Shown here: positions 23,685 through 26,345 of the stretch, piece by piece
Layout of the letters: each line of letters begins with the position of its first letter
How positions within the stretch are numbered: position 1 is the first letter of the stretch
Source: a virus
IMG/VR virus record: IMGVR_UViG_3300030451_001287
Span: 1-26,345 of that record
Direction: 5' to 3' (one strand)
Length of the DNA: 26,345 nucleotides
Made by a program: the position numbers and the translations under genes
The notes under the pieces: generated by a model
Databases searched by the model: none
What the model saw: the letters and a program-made list of their open reading frames with translations, nothing else
What the model was told of the DNA's origin: nothing

Positions 23685-23719
23685 AATAAAGAAGGCTAGT
23701 AATCCTAAAACTACTAGCC
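23685..23719 (-). terminator. Rho-independent terminator after the 46-aa gene
   Basis: The minus strand has a perfect 8-bp stem, GGCTAGTA with TACTAGCC (23694-23701 and 23712-23719), around a 10-nt loop, followed by TTCTTTATT. It lies 17 nt after the stop of the 46-aa gene. It would end the hli-psbA-riboswitch-barrel transcript before the capsid leader, separating host-derived genes from the capsid gene. Confidence 0.82.
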
Positions 23720-23736
23720 ATAATGAATTGAATCTA

Positions 23737-23877
23737 CTATTCACCAATCAAGGCTTCTTCTAAAGATCCAGGAAGATCAGTATCTTCTTCATGTTCTTCT
23801 GGCTTGTCGTGATGTGCTTCTGGTGAGTAATTAGTTACATAAGCTGTATTAGACCCGCCTGTTGTTTGGTGTGCCAT
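23737..23877 (-). CDS. 46-aa acidic protein whose start mimics the capsid N-terminus
   Basis: The ATG overlaps the stop of the beta-barrel gene as TAATG. The product begins MAHQTTGGSNTAYVT, while the capsid begins MAHQTTSGSNTALLT: 12 of the first 15 residues agree, 11 of them in the first 12. The rest differs and is strongly acidic (HHDKPEEHEEDTDLPGSLEE). The DNA of the matching part differs mostly at third codon positions, so the peptide is conserved although the DNA has drifted. It may be a diverged partial duplicate of the capsid gene, or a small partner that uses the same N-terminal tag. The function is unknown; a terminator follows. Confidence 0.78.
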   Translation of the reverse strand: MAHQTTGGSNTAYVTNYSPEAHHDKPEEHEEDTDLPGSLEEALIGE

Positions 23878-24230
23878 TAGAATCTGTACTTACTTCCTAC
23901 AGCTACTTTCCAGCTGTTTACATCTTCGTTTCTTTCAATTTCAACTTTAGCATTTAAGCCTAAGTTGTCAGTTACTTGTAGACCAGAGCCTACTTCAAAA
24001 ACGCCAAATCCATCAGCATCGTCACCGTTAGAAGCGGAACGAGCTAAACCAGCTTCGACATATGGTGTTACATTATCGAACTGCCAATCATAGCCAATAC
24101 GTGTTTGAATTTTAGAAGACTGATATTCATTATCAGTTCCGTTAAATTCTGAATTTGCTGTTACATAAGCTCCTGCAAATACAGGTGCAGAAAGAGTTAA
24201 AGAAGCGAGTGCCAGGGCGAATGATTTCAT
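23877..24230 (-). CDS. Small secreted beta-barrel-like outer membrane protein
   Basis: The 117-aa protein has a signal peptide MKSFALALASLTLSAPVFA with cleavage near residue 19-20, then about six alternating beta strands (for example AYVTANSEF, IQTRIGYDW, TPYVEAGLA, FEVGSGLQV, LNAKVEIER, WKVAVGSKYRF) and a C-terminal Phe. This fits a small OmpW/OprF-like half barrel inserted in the host outer membrane. From memory, similar small proteins occur in marine cyanobacteria and their phages. It follows the riboswitch and 20-codon peptide by 13 nt and has no ribosome binding site of its own, so its translation probably depends on the peptide gene. Confidence 0.78.
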   Translation of the reverse strand: MKSFALALASLTLSAPVFAGAYVTANSEFNGTDNEYQSSKIQTRIGYDWQFDNVTPYVEAGLARSASNGDDADGFGVFEVGSGLQVTDNLGLNAKVEIERNEDVNSWKVAVGSKYRF

Positions 24231-24243
24231 TGTTAAAAATTGA

Positions 24244-24306
24244 TTACTTATTGGTTGTGTACGGAATGCCGCGATACTTTAATTGAACCTTTTCTGTACA
24301 AGACAT
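24244..24306 (-). CDS. 20-aa peptide downstream of the riboswitch (YRG motif)
   Basis: The peptide MSCTEKVQLKYRGIPYTTNK is preceded by GGAG seven bases before its ATG. It carries L-x-YRG-x-x-Y, the core of small cyanobacterial proteins of the DUF4278 type and of peptides found after 'downstream-peptide' RNAs. This class of RNA is named for such short genes of 17 to 100 codons. It may act as a leader whose translation controls the barrel gene 13 nt downstream, or as a small effector of nitrogen metabolism in the host. The choice is open. Confidence 0.75.
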   Translation of the reverse strand: MSCTEKVQLKYRGIPYTTNK

Positions 24307-24322
24307 TAGATTTCTCCATAAA

Positions 24323-24380
24323 GTCCACACCCCCGTTCCATGATGTGGCGTCATGCGTTCCCGTTAGGGAATGAACGGAC
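24323..24380 (-). ncRNA. Glutamine-II (downstream-peptide) riboswitch-like RNA
   Basis: On the minus strand the RNA forms P1 (CCGTTC 24373-24378 with GAACGG 24333-24338), P2 (TTCCC-TAAC-GGGAA, 24358-24371) and P3 (CATGA 24351-24355 with TCATG 24339-24343). The P3 loop CCACA (24344-24348) pairs with downstream TGTGG (24325-24329) to make a pseudoknot. The sequence CGTTCATTCCC...CGCATGA...TCATGGAACG fits the glutamine-II/downstream-peptide class of marine picocyanobacteria, which binds L-glutamine. The YRG peptide gene starts 17 nt after the core, as expected. It should tie expression of the peptide and the barrel gene to cell glutamine, and hence nitrogen state. Confidence 0.75.
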
Positions 24381-24386
24381 GCGGCT

Positions 24387-24417
24387 AAGAATTTCCTATC
24401 CCTTTAAAAGGATTCTT
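24387..24417 (-). other. Hairpin between psbA and the riboswitch
   Basis: AAGAAT (24412-24417 on the minus strand) pairs with ATTCTT (24387-24392), and CCTTT/AAAGG pairs inside, giving a bulged stem about 40 nt after the psbA stop. No U-run follows. It may protect the 3' end of psbA mRNA or be a processing site; a weak terminator is less likely. A TTCCTTAAGGAA palindrome lies between it and the psbA stop. Confidence 0.4.
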
Positions 24418-24457
24418 ATTAGTTGTTAATTGGTATAATTATTTCCTTAAGGAAAAA

Positions 24458-25534
24458 CTAACCAAGTGCAGGAGCTACAAGAGCTACTGGTGTTGACTCT
24501 GCAGAAGCAAGGTCAAGGGGGAAGTTATGAGCATTTCTTTCGTGCATTACTTCAAATCCAAGGTTTGCTCTATTAATAACATCAGCCCATGTAGGGATAA
24601 TCTTATCATTAGAATCAACTATAGATTGATTAAAGTTAAACCCATTTAGGTTAAAAGCCATAGTTGAGACTCCCATAGATGTGAGCCATATGCCAACCAC
24701 TGGCCAAGCAGCAAGAAAGAAATGAAGAGAACGAGAATTATTAAAGCTCGCATATTGAAAAATTAATCGGCCAAAGTAGCCATGAGCAGCGACAATATTA
24801 TATGTCTCTTCTTCTTGACCAAACTTATAACCATAGTTTTGAGATTCGTTTTCAGTTGTCTCTCGTATAAGAGAACTAGTGACTAATGAACCGTGCATAG
24901 CACTGAACAAAGCACCACCAAATACTCCTGCAACTCCTAACATATGGAATGGATGCATAAGTATATTATGTTCTGCTTGAAAGACAAACATGAAGTTAAA
25001 GGTTCCTGATATCCCTAATGGCATACCATCAGAGAAACTTCCTTGTCCAAAAGGATATACCAAGAATACAGCGAAAGCTGCTGATAAAGGTGCTGAGTAT
25101 GCAATTGGAATCCAAGGTCTAGCACCTAGTCTATAACTAAGTTCCCATTGTCGTCCCATATAAGCTGAGATCCCAATAAGGAAGTGGAAGACAATAAGTT
25201 GATATGGTCCACCGTTATAGAGCCATTCATCCAGCGTACCTGCCTCCCATATTGGATAGAAGTGGAGACCAATGGCATTGCTAGAAGGGACAATAGCTCC
25301 AGATATAATGTTGTTTCCATAAAATAATGAGCCAGAAACAGGCTCTCTAATCCCATCGATATCGACAGGAGGTGCAGCAATAAATGCGAGTATAAAGCAA
25401 GTTACTGCGGTTAATAGTGCGGGAATCATTAAGACACCGAACCACCCCACATAGAGGCGGTTATCGGTACTTGTTACCCAGTCACAAAATTTATTCCAAC
25501 TTCTTGTTGGACTAGATAGTGTGGCTGTAGCCAT
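24458..25534 (-). CDS. psbA: Photosystem II reaction centre protein D1
   Basis: The protein is full length, 358 aa. Key residues are present: the Y-Z tyrosine in FLVYPFGQG, the Mn-ligand Asp in SFSDGMPLG, Glu-His in [15 protein letters not shown], the plastoquinone/iron region [10 protein letters not shown]-like [14 protein letters not shown], and [13 protein letters not shown] with the C-terminal processing site before [15 protein letters not shown]. The residue equivalent to 130 is Gln (GRQWELSY), the low-light D1:1 type. Phage D1 replaces the fast-turning host D1 so that photosynthesis goes on during infection. The ATG abuts the hli stop and has TGGAG nine bases upstream. Some substitutions are unusual, such as RPWIPIAYS. 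Confidence 0.98.
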   Translation of the reverse strand: MATATLSSPTRSWNKFCDWVTSTDNRLYVGWFGVLMIPALLTAVTCFILAFIAAPPVDIDGIREPVSGSLFYGNNIISGAIVPSSNAIGLHFYPIWEAGTLDEWLYNGGPYQLIVFHFLIGISAYMGRQWELSYRLGARPWIPIAYSAPLSAAFAVFLVYPFGQGSFSDGMPLGISGTFNFMFVFQAEHNILMHPFHMLGVAGVFGGALFSAMHGSLVTSSLIRETTENESQNYGYKFGQEEETYNIVAAHGYFGRLIFQYASFNNSRSLHFFLAAWPVVGIWLTSMGVSTMAFNLNGFNFNQSIVDSNDKIIPTWADVINRANLGFEVMHERNAHNFPLDLASAESTPVALVAPALG

Positions 25535-25729
25535 TTAAAATACTCCAGGAATAATTTGACCAGTTGTTACGTAAGCTCCGAGAGCTGCAATAAATCCTAA
25601 CATAGCTGCTCGTCCATTTAAACGCTCTGCAAAAGATTGAGCTGCGTTAACTTCTTCTTGGTTCATGATAATAGGTGTAGTTTCTTTAGGAAAAATGTTT
25701 TGTTTACCGTATTCTGTAGTAACGGTCAT
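25535..25729 (-). CDS. hli: High-light-inducible protein (Hli)
   Basis: At 64 aa it carries the one-helix chlorophyll-binding motif AERLNGRAAMLGFIAALGAYVTTGQ (residues 33-57), with the ExxNGRxAMxGF core. Such proteins sit in the thylakoid membrane and protect photosystem II during stress and repair. It stands directly before psbA with no gap, so both are made from one message; this pairing is common in cyanophages. The first 21 residues form a hydrophilic tail. A later Met at 22 is a possible start, but neither start has a clear ribosome binding site. Confidence 0.96.
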   Translation of the reverse strand: MTVTTEYGKQNIFPKETTPIIMNQEEVNAAQSFAERLNGRAAMLGFIAALGAYVTTGQIIPGVF

Positions 25730-25753
25730 TTTAAGTAAATAATATATAAACGT

Positions 25754-25782
25754 GTGGCAGGGACGATCTTTCGGGCTGCCAC
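25754..25782 (-). other. Stem-loop between the 112-aa gene and hli
   Basis: GTGGCAG (25776-25782 on the minus strand) pairs perfectly with CTGCCAC (25754-25760) around a 15-nt loop that can form a small CGA/TCG inner stem. It starts 11 nt after the stop of the 112-aa gene. The bases after it are AT-rich (ACGTTTATATATT) but not a clean U-run, so it could be a weak terminator or an mRNA processing or stability element that sets hli-psbA mRNA apart. Confidence 0.5.
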
Positions 25783-25792
25783 GGTTTATTAC

Positions 25793-26131
25793 TTATGCAC
25801 CTTTTATCTGTAATAAAGTCTTTTTTAATTCATCTGGATTTTTATATTTACCATCTTTTTTACCGTATCTTTGCATAGTGGCTTTTATCAAAAGATCCTT
25901 AGAAGTATCAGGTGATATTATCCTAGCGATAGTAATAGGCTTTTTACGTTCTGCGATAGTAAGAGGATTTTTAGGTTCTATATTAACCTTATCTATAAGG
26001 TCTCTTAGATGTATTGGCCAATGCTCAAGTGGAGGTGTGTATGTAGGAATCTCCCAAGGTTCTACACCAACAACATCTCTAATATAGTTATCCTTCCACT
26101 TCCTTGCCTCCTTTAAACGCTTATTGTTCAT
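25793..26131 (-). CDS. 112-aa hypothetical protein
   Basis: The frame begins MNNKRLKEARKWKDNYIRDV and ends ELKKTLLQIKGA. It is basic, soluble-looking and probably mixed helical, with a Pro/Trp-rich part (EPWEIPTYTPPLEHWPIHL, residues 24-42). A GAGG ribosome binding site lies seven bases before the ATG, 15 nt after the previous stop. It is not recognised. Position just before hli and psbA may reflect replication/metabolism genes or the region upstream of the capsid; nothing decides. Confidence 0.75.
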   Translation of the reverse strand: MNNKRLKEARKWKDNYIRDVVGVEPWEIPTYTPPLEHWPIHLRDLIDKVNIEPKNPLTIAERKKPITIARIISPDTSKDLLIKATMQRYGKKDGKYKNPDELKKTLLQIKGA

Positions 26132-26146
26132 AATAATGCCTCACTA

Positions 26147-26345
26147 TCAATTCTTTTTGATTTTTAATTTATTATTAGTTTTTCTTGATTTAGGTGTTTG
26201 TATTATTTTATCAAATGCATTGTTTGCTTTTCCCTGTGTCTTTTTTAGGAGTTCAGTTGCTTCCTTCTGTTTATATTTTAGGAATATATCCAACTCATTT
26301 TGCTGTTTTTTAGTAAGATTATTTCGATTAATTGGTTTACCGTTA
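26147..26345 (-). CDS. C-terminal end of a Lys-rich gene cut by the right edge
   Basis: An open frame of 65 codons enters from the right edge, starting near NGKPINRNNLTKKQQNEL, and stops at TGA (26147-26149). The end is very rich in Lys and Asn (TNNKLKIKKN) and helical. The 112-aa gene follows after 15 nt. A basic helical C-terminus would fit a scaffold-like or nucleic-acid-binding protein, but the visible part is too short to name. Confidence 0.6.
   Translation of the reverse strand, partial: NGKPINRNNLTKKQQNELDIFLKYKQKEATELLKKTQGKANNAFDKIIQTPKSRKTNNKLKIKKN

Noticed and set aside
25752-26087. Plus-strand 111-codon frame opposite the 112-aa gene
   Set aside because: The minus-strand frame has a ribosome binding site and fits the operon; all other genes are on the minus strand.

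Overview
The window is part of the genome of a T7-like cyanophage (cyanopodovirus) that infects marine picocyanobacteria, most likely Prochlorococcus or a low-GC Synechococcus relative. Three things support this. There is a T7-order virion block: capsid, tail tube A, tail tube B, three internal core proteins, tail fibre, lysis-like genes, small and large terminase. There are two photosynthesis genes, hli and psbA. There is also a glutamine-II ('downstream-peptide') type riboswitch, an RNA class typical of marine picocyanobacteria and their phages. The DNA is AT-rich, and every gene I can support is on the minus strand, so transcription runs from high to low coordinates. Functions are assigned from sequence features, gene order and remembered family features; no database search was possible.

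Right part (26345 to 23500), in transcription order: a truncated Lys-rich gene, a 112-aa hypothetical gene, a hairpin, hli, psbA (D1), then an intergenic segment with a glutamine-II-like riboswitch. The riboswitch is followed by a 20-codon peptide gene with an L-x-YRG-x-x-Y motif, a small secreted beta-barrel protein, and a 46-aa acidic protein whose first 12 residues almost copy the start of the major capsid protein. A rho-independent terminator closes this set, and a structured leader of about 200 nt precedes the capsid gene.

Middle part (23487 to 7390): the structural operon. The capsid gene is followed at once by a second rho-independent terminator, in the place where T7 has T-phi. Then come tail tube A, an enlarged tail tube B carrying extra adhesin-like modules, and the gp14-, gp15- and gp16-like internal core proteins, with a 58-aa gene between gp14 and gp15. 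A repeat-rich tail fibre with a C1q-like tip and its small partner end the block. Many of these genes are coupled by TAATG or ATGA overlaps.

Left part (7371 to 762): a compact block of small membrane, secreted and basic proteins holds a holin candidate and a 184-nt two-frame overlap. It continues with an HNH endonuclease, the small terminase, a basic 80-aa protein, an unrecognised 727-aa protein and the large terminase.

The last 761 bases hold hairpins, a possible broken or unusually started small gene, and two or three promoter-like boxes. One is an excellent sigma-70 promoter aimed at a gene that starts at position 58 and leaves the window. This looks like the junction between the end of the late region and the start of the early region, where T7 carries its A1-A3 promoters. 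The portal, scaffold, replication and RNA polymerase genes expected of such a phage are not in the window.
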